Of a stretch of 64,000 bases of DNA, positions 1 through 10,894 are shown one piece after another. Positions within the stretch are counted from its first letter, which is position 1; each line of letters begins with the position of its first letter. The position numbers were made by a program, and so were the translations under genes. The notes beneath the pieces were generated by a model. It saw only the letters and a program-made list of their open reading frames with translations. It ran no database searches and was not told where the DNA came from. This stretch comes from Letharia columbiana (Eukaryota; Ascomycota; Lecanoromycetes; Lecanorales; Parmeliaceae), in NCBI RefSeq assembly GCF_014066305.1, contig NW_023501106.1:202927-266926 (forward strand), read 5' to 3'.

Positions 1-2204
1 AGACCACTGAGCGGGAAACCAACCGTGGCAGGTGCACCCGTAGATTCCGCAATCATCTCTTCTCAGATTGCTCGATCAGATGCGAGTCCTCAAGTACAAA
101 CAAATACAGCAGTAAGACCAGCTGAAAATAGCGCAGCGGCAACAACTTCTGGTGATGTAAAGTCGGAAGATGTCAAGAAAGAAGCCGTCAAAGATGTCTC
201 TACAAGCAAAGCAGTTGCTGCCAGTACACCACGCCCACCGGATACCTCCAAAGCAGCGACTCCTAACGCCACCGCTAATGTGGAGACCGAGGTAACCGAG
301 GTATTAGATTCGTTTCGAAATTTCGCCATGTTCGAGAAGAATAGACTCGCAGATGACCGCCGCAAACGGGTGAGTCATGACAAAGCTATCAAGTTGAACG
401 ATTTGAAGAAGTTCTCGACGAACTTCAAGCTTCATACGCCCGTACCTAAAGATTTAGTCCCCATTCTTGCAAAGGACACAGCAAAACAGCATGAGATCGT
501 GGAGAAGGCTCAGCGTGAGGCCGAACAAAAAGCGGCCACGCCTCCGAAGACGTCGGCTAGTTCCGCAGATCAGCCATCAACCAAAATCCCTGTCGAGTCA
601 AAGCAAGATGGAACACGGGCTCCCCCAAACACCGCCGAGCGGCAGGAATATACAAATTTTCGACAAGGAATGCCTCCGCGAGGCCCGCAAGCTGGCATGC
701 CACCGCGTGATAAGCAACAGCAGTTTTCGAACTTCCTTCCCTCTTCGCAAAACGGTCAGGGTCTTCTCAGCCATCGCTTAGCCGAAAATCATGGCCGACA
801 CAAAGCTGGCATGCCAGCATCCATTCCGACCCCACTTCCAATTCACAGTGCCCAGAAGCCTCCCAGACCTATCGCCAACGCTGCTCAGGTGCCTAACTCA
901 CAAGCATCAAGCACTGTACGAACCCCAACTTCTGCAGCTTCTGCCAAATTCAACGTGTTCAAGCCTAACCCAGCGGCTAATACGTTCAAGCCCACTGGAC
1001 TGCCCAGCGCTGCTTCCAGTCCAAGATCAAGTGCCAACGCTAGGCCTATGTCTCGAGCTCCAAGTCCGAGCGATTTCTTTGGCACCAAAAAACCGGTTTC
1101 GTCTGGCGAGAGACCTTCCATCCTGGAGAACTTCAATCCTTTGAAGCGTCTCAGGGAGAAAGCGCAAAAAGAGGGGAAAGCAAAAGACTATGCTGCGAAT
1201 GGCGGCATTGTCTATGCTCATGCGACCCCAGTCACCTGGACACAGGTGAAGAGTGACGAGAACTTCAAGTCCTACAAAGATATGTATGAAGATCCACCGC
1301 CAGCGTCGCGCGGTGTCTCTCCACAACAATCAACAGCCTCTCCGGTCAATTCAGCCCTCTTGCATCAATTACCTGCCCATTTGCAGCACGCTCCGCAAGG
1401 GGTTCCTCATTTGCATGCTCCTCAGCAGGTCCCGTACCCGGGTCCGCCACAGCCACATCATTTTCCTGGCGTGCCCCATCATTACGATGAGCACCGCATG
1501 CATCCGTCTCCATCACAGTCTTCGGCATATTCAACATCTCGGGTACAAGGACCTTATCTGGCCTACCCACCGCCAATGGGTCAAGTACCATATGGGTATG
1601 GCCAACCAGCGCCGCCCCATGTTATAGGCCCTGGTGCTCCTCAACCACAAGCCTTTAGACCGGTCCACGGCGGCCCACCGTATGGACAATCCCCAGGGCA
1701 ACAGTTTTCGGCTCCAATGATGGTCCATAATTCCTCTCAGGGAAGTTTCATGGGTCCACATGGTATGCCCGGGCCCCAAATGCCAATTTTCGCTCCTGGA
1801 CAAGCTGCTCCGTATGGTGGGCAGTCGCAGCCGCCAAGTGGATTTCCCAGTCCCGGGAGAGCAACGCCTATGATACATCAAGGCTCTTATCAAGGGCAGC
1901 CTCCAGTGTACGTGGGTAATCAGCAGTACGGTACGCCGATCTATGCACAACAACCACCTCAACACAGTAAGATGCTCGACGCGGAGACTCTATTCACTGC
2001 TAACGCGACATAGCAACGCCTATGCGAGGCTATGCATCTCCGCAGCCGCATTACAGCCAGAGCCCCCAACAGCAACCACATTTCCCACCCCAGGTCAGTC
2101 GCGTGCCTAGCAATAGCTATGCGCACCATCAGTATCAACACATGCCTGCGCAGCATAATCCTCCCCCTGGAGTGCCCATGGATGGAGGAGATGTTATGAA
2201 ATGA
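1..2204 (+). CDS. PBP1: PBP1, poly(A)-binding-protein-binding protein (ataxin-2 family), 3' part
   Basis: Ataxin-2/Pbp1 family protein, known to act in stress granules and poly(A) tail control. The frame is already open at base 1, so the start and the N-terminal Sm-like part lie upstream. The diagnostic block is at about bases 300-510: FRNFAMFEKNRL, then KLNDLKKFSTNFKL and TPVPKDLVPILAKD, the stretch that follows LsmAD in fungal Pbp1. The remainder is Pro/Gln/Ser-rich and disordered, as in the family. A 47-bp intron at 1967-2013 (GTAAGA donor, TGCTAAC branch, CATAG acceptor) joins exon 1..1966 to 2014..2204 in phase. Without splicing the frame stops at 2013. The spliced tail is Pro/Gln/His-rich and ends in DVMK. 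Family identity is confident; N-terminal content is unseen. Confidence 0.88.
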
Positions 2205-3639
2205 AGACGCGATGGCGATCGCGGAATTGCCTGCCGTCACGACCGGCTTCTGCACGGCCCTTCGCTGCAGACTACTACTGACGCGCAGCATAGGCGAAGG
2301 CTCACCCAGGCGTCGGATGCAGCTGGATATTGGCTGAGTACTTATTGTTTTACCTCTTACACGATTTAGCGGCATCATCATACCCGCGGCATGAGCAAAG
2401 GGCGTTCCGGCTAGTCTAGACTACGCGTCCGGCATGGAGGAAACACGGTATCCATGCACAAGGACACAAAAGCGAAGGCGAGAATGGAAATTGAATGGAG
2501 CGGGATAGCTAAAGCATCAAAAGTGGCGTGGATTTAGGGTGAGAATGTGTAGAGCGAAGGCGAGGTGAGTACAAGAGAGATCGAGAAGTGTAGAGAGGTG
2601 TAGCTTGGCTGAAAAGGTATGCATTGGTAGTTGCAATGGCTCGAGTGGCAACAGCTTAGGAGCTCTAACTATCAATCAAGACCTTTCCGTGAGTACTTGT
2701 GTATTAATGAACAGCGTTCCGCAAGTATGTTTATTGGTCTTGGACTTGCATACTCGATGAACACGAATGTGTTGGGGTACCCTGAAGGTTCGAATTGTAG
2801 ACTCTTTAGTGCTAACACCGGACCACTGTCTACCGCTCTTCCAATTATCTTCTCTGTATCCTCGTCACGCCTTTGATATTTCACTTCATATGTGTCAATG
2901 TAATTGGGTATCACCAGCGACCCCTTTCTTCACCATGCTCCATGCCCACAGTCATATCAGGGCCTAATTGGATCAACCACCCCTCTAACGATTGCATCAC
3001 TACCTACTGAGCTGAGCACCTCTGCAGGAATCCCACAACTTCCACAACAGATAATCAACGACCCATTGCTAATCTCACCCCTTCTTTCCACATCCCTTCA
3101 AAGTATGGGAGACGAAGATTAGAACGGGGAGACGATTCGCGCAGCGCGGCCTGTGCTTGCTGCGCCGGATGAAGACGACCGGGCTGAGAGGGGGCAATGG
3201 GCGGTGTTGAGAGGTTCGGGGGGGTCGGGTGGGCTTTTTGTGGGTAGGTGTTGGGGTTCTTTCTCTCTCCCTTCGGGATTGGGCGGATGGAGGTCGTTGG
3301 GTCTGTAGACCTTTTGTGAACGCTCACGTTGTTGGATATGAAAGGGGTTTGGATTGTTGATACGAGCTGTGGTACTGGTGTGACTACGTCGTGATGAGGA
3401 GTAGGAACGACGATCGGATACTGTGGAATTTCATCTTCATCGTGGCTGGGTGAGAGTTGAGAGGTTCTCCCTAGCTATAGTTTGATTAAAATGTTGACTT
3501 TGCTAAAAAACAATCTCTCTCGAGTTTACGGACCTACGGAGACGCAACCCTCGGTTCTCTCACGTCTCAAAAAGCCAGATAGACAAATCAAGCCCAACCA
3601 TTTCCCCACAATCCGCCAATCTCACCCACTGCCGATGTC
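2205..3639. other. Intergenic, no confident gene
   Basis: No convincing gene. The minus strand carries an open frame at about 3055-3450 with Pro/Ser-rich, protein-like composition but no in-frame ATG; it could be a downstream exon of the secreted-protein gene at 3640-4957 or chance. A GGTTCGAATT box near 2786 is not part of a tRNA cloverleaf that I can fold. Confidence 0.5.
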
Positions 3640-4957
3640 TTAGAATATCTTTGACCTTCTTCTACACCTCGCGCACACCGCACTCCCATTTCTCCCTACC
3701 GTTGCCTCGGGTGGTCCAACCCCTGTACTCAGCGCCGGCGCCGCCACAGACGGAAAGGTCGAGGTCACCGGATCCCCAGTCTGCTCTGTTGTTCCCTCCG
3801 CTATCCTTGCTCCCGCACTTTGCGCCGGCTCCACGGCGGAGTGAGGTGCAAAAGTCTCGGGACCTCTAAGCGCCGACACGATTGGCGCAGGGCCGATGAG
3901 CGCCGGCGCTGCTGATACGGGAGCTGGAAGTGTTACGTCGCCGCCGTCCGTACAAGTATAGACCGTGGTGATGGAAGCAAAGGTGACTGTCGCTGTCGTA
4001 GTATACTCAGCCGCGGTGAGTGTAGTTGTGTATGTCACCACGACGGTGCTGGGCTCCGTACTCGTGCTTCGTGCTGCGCTCGGGGTCCACGCGTTGCCGA
4101 GATCGGTAGAGGGCGTGGCCCACTTGATGGGGAGGGAGGTGATACGGAGCGTGGGGGCGCTGGGGGTTCGAGGATCGGTTGGGATGGTACTTTGGCTGGA
4201 CGGGGATGGTGCTGTTCCACTGACGGCGAGGACAGCCGGCGTAGGTTCTTTATCAGCGCTTGCAACGGCAGCTACCGTGTCTGAGTCGGTCGATATGGCG
4301 GTCACAGGCGCGCTTGTTGGTGAGACCATTGCGGTATCTTGAGCTTGGGGCTGAAGTTGTTCGTCTGCGCATTCGGCTAGTGATGCTGGGAGAGTAAAGT
4401 AGCAGCCACAGTAGGCGTAAGCTTGCATTCTGTGGAGGCATTAGACAAGAAAGGTAAAGCACATGTCCTAAAGATGACTAACGTGTAATTGTTGCAGTCT
4501 TGGTAGCCTAGGAGTGAATCAGAGCAAGCCGTGTGATCATTATTGTTGGCCATCAAGCAGCCATGGAAAAGATCGAAATACTGGCCACAGGTGTTGGCGG
4601 CAGATTGTTGCATGTGTACGGTCCTGAACGAGCATCAGCACAAGAGCGAAGCTGGGATGGTTGACCAAAGCGCCCACATTTGGTTGGAACATGTGGGAGA
4701 GTCATTGGCAAGAGTCTCGTTGCAAACATTGGCAATGATCTGAATGATGTCAGTAGAGATTTCACTACGGCTTGTCGGAGAGGACGCACCGATGACTCGC
4801 TGACATCTGGCGCCGCTGGTTCGCAGACTCGGCGCGCGATAGCCTCGTCGGACGCAAAATCTCGTGGGACGAATCCTGTCCCTGCTACGGGCTGAGACAG
4901 TAAGAGGAGTGCGCAGAGGGTACTGATGCAATTGATATATCTCGTGGACCAAGGCAT
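3640..4957 (-). CDS. Secreted Cys-rich, Ser/Thr-rich fungal protein
   Basis: Unrecognised secreted or surface protein. Modelled exons are 4957..4790, 4739..4678, 4623..4483 and 4429..3640, with introns of 50, 54 and 53 bp (donors GTGCGT, GTGGGC, GTTAGT; all acceptors CAG), giving 386 residues. Residues 1-26 form a signal peptide ending SQPVAG. About 120 residues follow with many Cys, including NQMTVHMQQSAANTCG across the second splice and YCGCYF after the third. The remainder is Ser/Thr/Ala/Pro-rich with a TTTLTAAEYTTTATVT stretch typical of O-mannosylated fungal wall or surface stalks. The model ends in a basic RCRRRSKIF with no visible membrane span or GPI signal, so the true 3' end may involve another splice. 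The first three exon joins are supported by phase and by Cys spacing; the GTGGGC donor is the weakest. Confidence 0.6.
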
Positions 4958-6284
4958 GGTCCTAGTACTTTAGAGAGCGGTGACAGCTTGATTGAGGACA
5001 GTGACGATGACAGCTGATGAGTAATAGAAAGGGTGACGACCTAGAAACCAGGGAGGGGTAGACCATGAAGAAGGAGCGCGTTACTTCTATCATTATTTAA
5101 TTCCTCCAGCCCCGTCTACTGCTTAGTCGTTGTGAAAAGACATGAAGATGTGCTAGCCTCCCAACCTCCATTTCTTTGGGGAAACATGATCGGGACGCAT
5201 TTTTCATACCCCCCAAAGCTATGAACCTTGAAAGAGTGCGCTGGGTAGGGTCTTGAACAGGAAGTTTAGTCAGGAGTTATACAGCTTTGGAAAGCCGACG
5301 TGCGATTGCGCTTACGAAATTGCATGGAAGAGTATTGTGAAGAAAGGTGTGCAGCTGCTGATGGGGTGGGGGTTGCATTCCAACATTCCCTGCTTGCGAA
5401 GAATGTTGTTGAGTCTTCTGCTGATAGAGGCACAATGCATTGGCCTTTGAAACTAGAGGTGTCACGGTGTTGTATTGCAGAGCTAGAGTAATGCAAGAAT
5501 CTGTCATCCGAAGAATTATGAAGGAAATTCATGTCCACCGCGGTGACAATAGACGCAAGTTCAAGTGCATATTAGCCTGGTCCGGAGCCGATCATAGCGA
5601 AGCCATCGACGTATCTGAGCAATATTGAAAGCAAGTAGAGATCAAATTATGAGGTCCCAGTGAAGAATAACGGCCTCTAAGAGACACGCTGTAAATGTCC
5701 GGCAGAGGGCAACAGTTGCGCGGGTAGTGAATTTGGTGCCGTTGATCGCGCGCTAGTTCTGTACGTAGCCTGGAGAAACGCTCATCGATGCAAAGGTGGA
5801 GTCCGGAGCGTCGGAATTTGGACGCTAAGGCCTCAGTAGGCCAATGGCGGCGAATTGCCCGCTCGGACGCGTCTATTCGGCTCTGTGTGCCTTGATTGGC
5901 GTATTCGACGACGTCAACCGCACTTCAATCGAGAGCATGTCCAGGGACCTGTAGAAAGGATGACTTTGGAAGCGGGAAACATGGATGGGATAAGGACTTT
6001 CCCAGTCATGGAGGTGCACGCAGTCATCCAGGAGCGCAATTAGACTAGGTGGTGTCGGTTAAACAATGTAGATCACCGCCGTCAGGGTGACCTTGTCCGC
6101 CGTGCTGTTTACGCAGACCCATAGTCCGGTGGAGCCAAACATGAGCCGAAGAGATGCGATAGGGAATCCAAGTAGAGGGAAGAGTTTGACCTATGCGATT
6201 GGTCCCAGTGGCGGAAGAGGTGCGGGTAAGATACGATGGGAGCCAATAATGCAGCGTTCCCGCGTGAGACCTCATGCTAGAAAC
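4958..6284. other. Intergenic, no gene seen
   Basis: About 1.3 kb with only short open frames and no recognisable coding, RNA or repeat signal. It contains the 5' flank of the minus-strand secreted-protein gene and the 3' flank of the minus-strand gene at 6285-6650. Confidence 0.6.
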
Positions 6285-6650
6285 CTATCGGCCTCCAGAA
6301 GAACCTTGTCCCCGAGGGGAGGACGGGCCGCCAGAAGCCGATGGCGTGCTGGAAGATGACCGTGCGCCATCGACTCGGGGTGCGTCGCCTTTGTAATGAT
6401 TCCAGAATCTGGCAACGGCTTGTTGTGCCACAGCATTATTGTCATAACGGCTGCGGTAGTAAGTGAACACGGCGAACTCCTCCTTTCTCATCACATATGT
6501 CGAAGGTTGGGTTTGGATACGACGCCAGATATCCCCAATGTTTCTTTCAAGAGTTTGTGTAACGGCTGGAGGGATTTGCCCGTTCTGATTGGCTTTGGCT
6601 ATCTCGAGAGCGTTTGCCACCGTTAGTTGATTCGAAGCCTGGCCACCCAT
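6285..6650 (-). CDS. Small conserved fungal protein, function unknown
   Basis: Intronless 121-codon frame from an ATG at 6650. Residues 1-90 look like an ordered domain (GGQASNQLTVANALEIAKAN, then IWRRIQTQPSTYVMRKEEF and FTYYRSRYDNNAVAQQAVARF), mostly helical by appearance. The tail is Ser/Gly/Pro-rich and disordered (SSSSTPSASGGPSSPRGQG). I have a sense of similar short proteins in other Pezizomycotina but know no name or function. There is no signal peptide or membrane span. Composition is much more protein-like than the overlapping frames, which supports it as real. Confidence 0.65.
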   Translation of the reverse strand: MGGQASNQLTVANALEIAKANQNGQIPPAVTQTLERNIGDIWRRIQTQPSTYVMRKEEFAVFTYYRSRYDNNAVAQQAVARFWNHYKGDAPRVDGARSSSSTPSASGGPSSPRGQGSSGGR

Positions 6651-7435
6651 TTTGTGGTGTCAACGTCGAACGAAAGGGCTAATCAGGATCAAGGGATGCC
6701 GACGCAGCTTGCTGAGGAGGAAGAAAGAGGAATACGTCGGAGGGTTGGTAAATGGGACGGATACGCGTTTTATATACGGGTTGAAGAACAAGGCGAGCAC
6801 GAAGGGATGGATATGAGATGACCCACTAAATGCCCATCACACATCCAAGGCTTTAGACTCGCGTAGAAGCTTCGGATAATGGGAAAGCATATGGTGAGGC
6901 ATGTAAGGCCCATGGAAGGTCAAACGGGTCGCATATGGTGGAAAAGGACGAAGAGACCTACTACAGTAGCCATTGGCAGACGCTCCACGGAAGCACGCTC
7001 CATACCTAGCAGAGCCTGATACAGCGGTCAGGCCCGTCTGACAGCCAGCAGGACGAGGTCCGTGCAGCGTCGACTGCAAGCAATTTAAATATGCAAGGTA
7101 TGTGGGTATGGGGAAAGTGACTTGAGGCAAGTATAAGGTTGGGCACCTGAACCGTCCGGGAGATATTCTTTTTGGGAGTGCCCTGCATGATGCATGTGAC
7201 AACGCTACCTGGCAGCTTAATGCCTTGGTCGGATAAAAGATTTCAAGGGGAAGAAATTGTCTCAGCTCTGTTAGGGTAGAGTGAGCAATGGTTTTTAGGG
7301 GAAGGGCAAAGTACGGCAAAGTATATATGAGGAATGCGAGCTTAGTCGAGTCCAATATGATTGCACATTGGTGGGTAGGCGCCGTTCTAGAGAGTTTTAG
7401 ACTCACTCATGCCCTTGGAGTAGACTGGCAAAGGA

Positions 7436-7483
7436 GGCAAGGCAAGGCAAGGCAAGGTAAGGCAAGGCAAGGCAAGGCAAGGC
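7436..7483. repeat. GGCAA pentanucleotide microsatellite
   Basis: Nine head-to-tail copies of GGCAA, one reading GGTAA, followed by a partial copy. It lies in non-coding DNA; the frame crossing it on the plus strand (repeating GKARQ) is a product of the repeat. Confidence 0.9.
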
Positions 7484-8583
7484 GGATGTTAATCAGCACG
7501 GATTATGAGACGAGCTAAAGTAAGTAAGATACGGTAAAATAAAATACTTATCTCAAGCCATCCCCCACTTCAAGCCGTGGATGATTACTCGCGTCTTTTG
7601 CATACTTACACCATATACACCTTTTCCATTCTATTCCTCTTGTCAGTATCCCCTTAAATCAGACTTCAGGAAGCCAGAATTATAATTTGGCGGAGTGTCA
7701 TGTGGAGGTTACGTGGAGACGTTTAAACCGTTGATGGTGAGGATAAGGCTTCTACTCGTTGTCGTTGGAGGTTGAATTTTTCCTCTTTCGCCGAAGAAAC
7801 TCCACGTGCCGCCAATGGAGAAATTTGGCGCTATTGCGGGGTTTTCATTATCACATATCACATCCCTAAAGTAAGAACATCATCATTAAAGTACACACAC
7901 CTATCACTCTTTACCCCCACCTCGAAAGCTCGATGTGATTCTACCCTCGAGTATCTCTGACTCTTTTATGGACCACTCTCGCACCAATCGCTGAATTCTC
8001 ATCATGTCAAAACCCCTTCAACCAAATCATATCCCGGTTAGAATCAAATGATCGCTCCCAGCCTTTAGACTCTTCGCATGAAAGAATCATTTAGCCAAAG
8101 CTAATCACCGCTCACGCTCATTGTTTAAAATTTGCACACGGATTAGAGCCAGTCACCAGTAATCAGTATACAACACTCCTGGCTTGGCCTGACAGGCCTA
8201 AGCAGCGAGATGACCACGACCAAAGTTTAGCAGTGATAATGTTATTTTGAACGGTGTCGTTCATTTTACCCGTTGCGGAGGCCGCATGCATTATCGGCGT
8301 CGGAGGGATACGAGGGTAGTGGACATTGCCATATTGGATTTGCTGGAATTGAGGCTCAAGCAGTTGATATGTCGCTTTGTGTTGAATTGTCCCTCGGAAG
8401 TTCCCCTTATAGGAGAGGCTGCAGTTGATCACTGCCGTGGGGAGGCGTGGGGACAAACCTGACAGCATTAGCTTCAGCCACAAGGATGAACTCTACTCGG
8501 CTAGTCTGCAGACTGCTGCACCTTCCCCCCCACAGTCCTAAATGTCAGACTTGTGAGTAGAATATTAATACCTTACATGCACG

Positions 8584-8622
8584 TACTTTACTTTACTCTA
8601 CTCTACTCTACTTTACTTTACG
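8584..8622. repeat. TTTAC/TCTAC pentanucleotide microsatellite
   Basis: Imperfect tandem array of about seven to eight pentamers alternating TTTAC and TCTAC in non-coding DNA. Confidence 0.85.
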
Positions 8623-9592
8623 CTTTCGAGCGCCACCTCGGAATTGAGCTGGTGCCGATAGGTAAGGTATCTCAATCAATTAGGTACTGAATTTATGACA
8701 ACCTCTATTCTTATTAGAAATTCACACTATACGTGGCACCAGAACTCCACCAGCTCTCCTCTCCAGAAGCGAACGCTACAATTTCATTATCCCTGAAAAC
8801 CTTCTGAAAACTAAAAAAAAAAGTAAGAAAGCTTTTCCTTCAGCCATTTCTTTAAGGTACATCACTACTACTCACAACTTGCTGTGCCTCGATAATATTA
8901 TCCATCGCAAGCATGGCCACTCATGGCTAGAGAAGTCTTACTTTGAAGCAGCACCAAACAAGCACCAAAAAAAGGACGTGGAGCTGAGGAGTAAGGCTAC
9001 AGCTAAGAACAATGAACGAAACGCTTTGACCACATCGAATTCTCTTATCCGCTGGCGCTGGGAGACGTTAACAGCGGGCCTATGACTTTGCCAAAAAGCC
9101 ATGCATGGTGCGAGGAGTCATTATTAGTACGGAGTACAGGTCACTATGCTATTCCTTGCATTGAACCGTAGTCTGGAATGCCGCTGGGAATTGGCGCTGG
9201 CACCCAAACGCACCTGCAGCATGCAAATCCAGGGTTGAAGAAAGGAACGAGCCTGATTGGGGTCTGTAACCCGAAGGGACAGGGGAGGAAAGATAGCCTG
9301 CCAGAAACGCTTTGTGGCGATTAACATGCAAGATAATGTAGGGTTGAAAATCCTCTACATGTATGATCTTCTGGCGGGTCGAAGCGCTCCCATTCCCGTC
9401 CACCAGGTCTTCGAAATGTCGACGATGCACGTGACTCAGCCTTATCGGCAACCGGCCATTCTACGGAGTAGAGCACTAACCTCGAAAAAGAATATCTCTT
9501 GGCATCAACCGCAGGCCGACACCGACACCTTGACGAAAAGATGACAGTGACTACATCAAGGACGAGCATCTTCACAGCATCCACACCCCCAT

Positions 9593-9619
9593 AACAACAA
9601 CAACAACAACAACAACAAC
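9593..9619. repeat. CAA trinucleotide run in a 5' leader
   Basis: Nine consecutive ACA/CAA units that end 12 bases before the ATG of the DUF1279 gene at 9632. Unstructured CAA-rich leaders favour scanning; whether that matters here is inference. Confidence 0.85.
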
Positions 9620-9631
9620 CATCCACCAACC

Positions 9632-10430
9632 ATGAAGCCATACCAGCTCCTCCGCACCTCCCCCTACCTCCGCACCGCCCTCCAACAAACCTTCACCACC
9701 GCATCCCGAACCCGGCCACCCCACCCTCCCCCCCTCATCAACACCCTAACCCGCACCGCCCCCCGCCGCCGCCCCCTCTTCAACCCCCTCACCCGCGCCC
9801 CGCCCCGCCGCCCCTACTCCACCGACCCGCCGAAACCCGCCCCCCCCCACTCCCCGACCGCCTCCCCGCCCTCCCTCTCCCTCTCGCAGCGCCTGCGGAA
9901 GCTGTCCCGCGAGTACGGCTGGTCGGCCTTCGGCGTCTACACGCTGCTCTCGGCGCTCGACTTCCCCTTCTGCTTCGCCGCCGTGCGCTACCTGGGCACG
10001 GACCGGATCGGACGCTACGAGCACGTGGTCGTCGAGCGGGTCAAGGGCGCGGTCCCGGAGTCGGTCCGGGAGGCGTGGCGGACGCGGACGCCGGCGGAGG
10101 GGACCGGGGTCGAGGGGTATGCGGCCGTGACGGGGGATGGTGGGGTGGGGGTTGGGGTCGCGGGGTATGACCACGGGGTGAAGGAGGCGGAGAAGAGGAA
10201 CGAGAGCGAGAATGCTAGTGGGGTTTGCCCCGAGCCCGGTCATTATTGAAGACGTGGACTGACGAGCGCTGCTAGGTATCTGGACGCAATTGGCGCTGGC
10301 GTATGCGATCCATAAGAGTTTCATATTCATCAGGGTACCGCTCACGGTTGCTGTCACTCCCAAGGTCGTCAAGGTGCTCAGAGGATGGGGGTGGGATATA
10401 GGGAAGAGGAGACCGAAAGGGGCGAAATGA
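9632..10430 (+). CDS. DUF1279 (FAM210-like) mitochondrial protein
   Basis: Fungal DUF1279/FAM210-type protein, inferred to sit in mitochondria. Two exons, 9632..10217 and 10276..10430, separated by a 58-bp intron (GTGGGG donor, GACTGAC branch, GCTAG acceptor), give 246 residues. Residues 1-60 are Arg/Pro/Thr-rich with almost no acid, a mitochondrial presequence. The domain core begins with LRKLSREYGWSAFGVYTLLS, then ALDFPFCFAAVRYLGTDRIG; after a low-complexity insert it ends in exon 2 with IWTQLALAYAIHKSFIFIRV and a basic tail RRPKGAK. The exon 2 segment matches the second conserved helix of DUF1279, which justifies the splice. Exon 1 is very C/G-rich for this window (many CCC, CGC and GCC codons). 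The donor is non-consensus, so the exact junction is slightly uncertain. Confidence 0.82.
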
Positions 10431-10894
10431 TCAGGAAGTGTCACTCGTGTATATATCGAGATGGGAGGAAACACGGAGTGTATGATAAGGGAAGGGGACT
10501 GCTACTCATCTCAGTGATGTGCTGCTCGCCGGGAGATTATAGCCGAAGAGAGCCGGTCTAGCAATACAGCATACGATTAAGTCTCAATCAGTACAATACG
10601 CGAGAATAATATATGAGTCTGTCTGATTGCTATATGTCCATGTGAGAATCGCGCTATCAAGTTCTATAATGCTGCATCAGCATAAGATTGTCCTCGGACA
10701 TCTCTTCCGATCGTATGTGCACCTCACGGACAGTGGTACACTCCCCAAGCTCCACCGCTCCACAAGCCGAGTGTTGACACTTTTGTTGGATAGGAAAACA
10801 TCCCGTCGGGTATCTCTAGAAAAAGTGCCGTAAATGCGCCACGAAATATTGTACAGGTCTTGGGAACATCGCTCTTATCGACGGTTGTACATTG
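10431..10894. other. Intergenic between convergent genes
   Basis: Shared 3' flank of the DUF1279 gene and the convergent JmjC gene. No gene or RNA seen. Confidence 0.6.

Larger units (their letters stand above)
6651..9631. other. Gene-poor interval with simple repeats
   Basis: About 3 kb without a credible gene. Frames present (for example minus 6837-7406, 8163-8483 and 9149-9451) have no family signature. The interval holds the GGCAA array, the TTTAC/TCTAC array and a CAA run listed separately. The last part is the leader and promoter of the DUF1279 gene. Confidence 0.6.

Noticed and set aside
2780..2800. tRNA B-box-like GGTTCGAATT
   Set aside because: No acceptor stem, A box or cloverleaf can be formed around it.
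6837..7406. 189-codon minus-strand frame
   Set aside because: No domain, no signal, ordinary composition and no splice partners; treated as chance.
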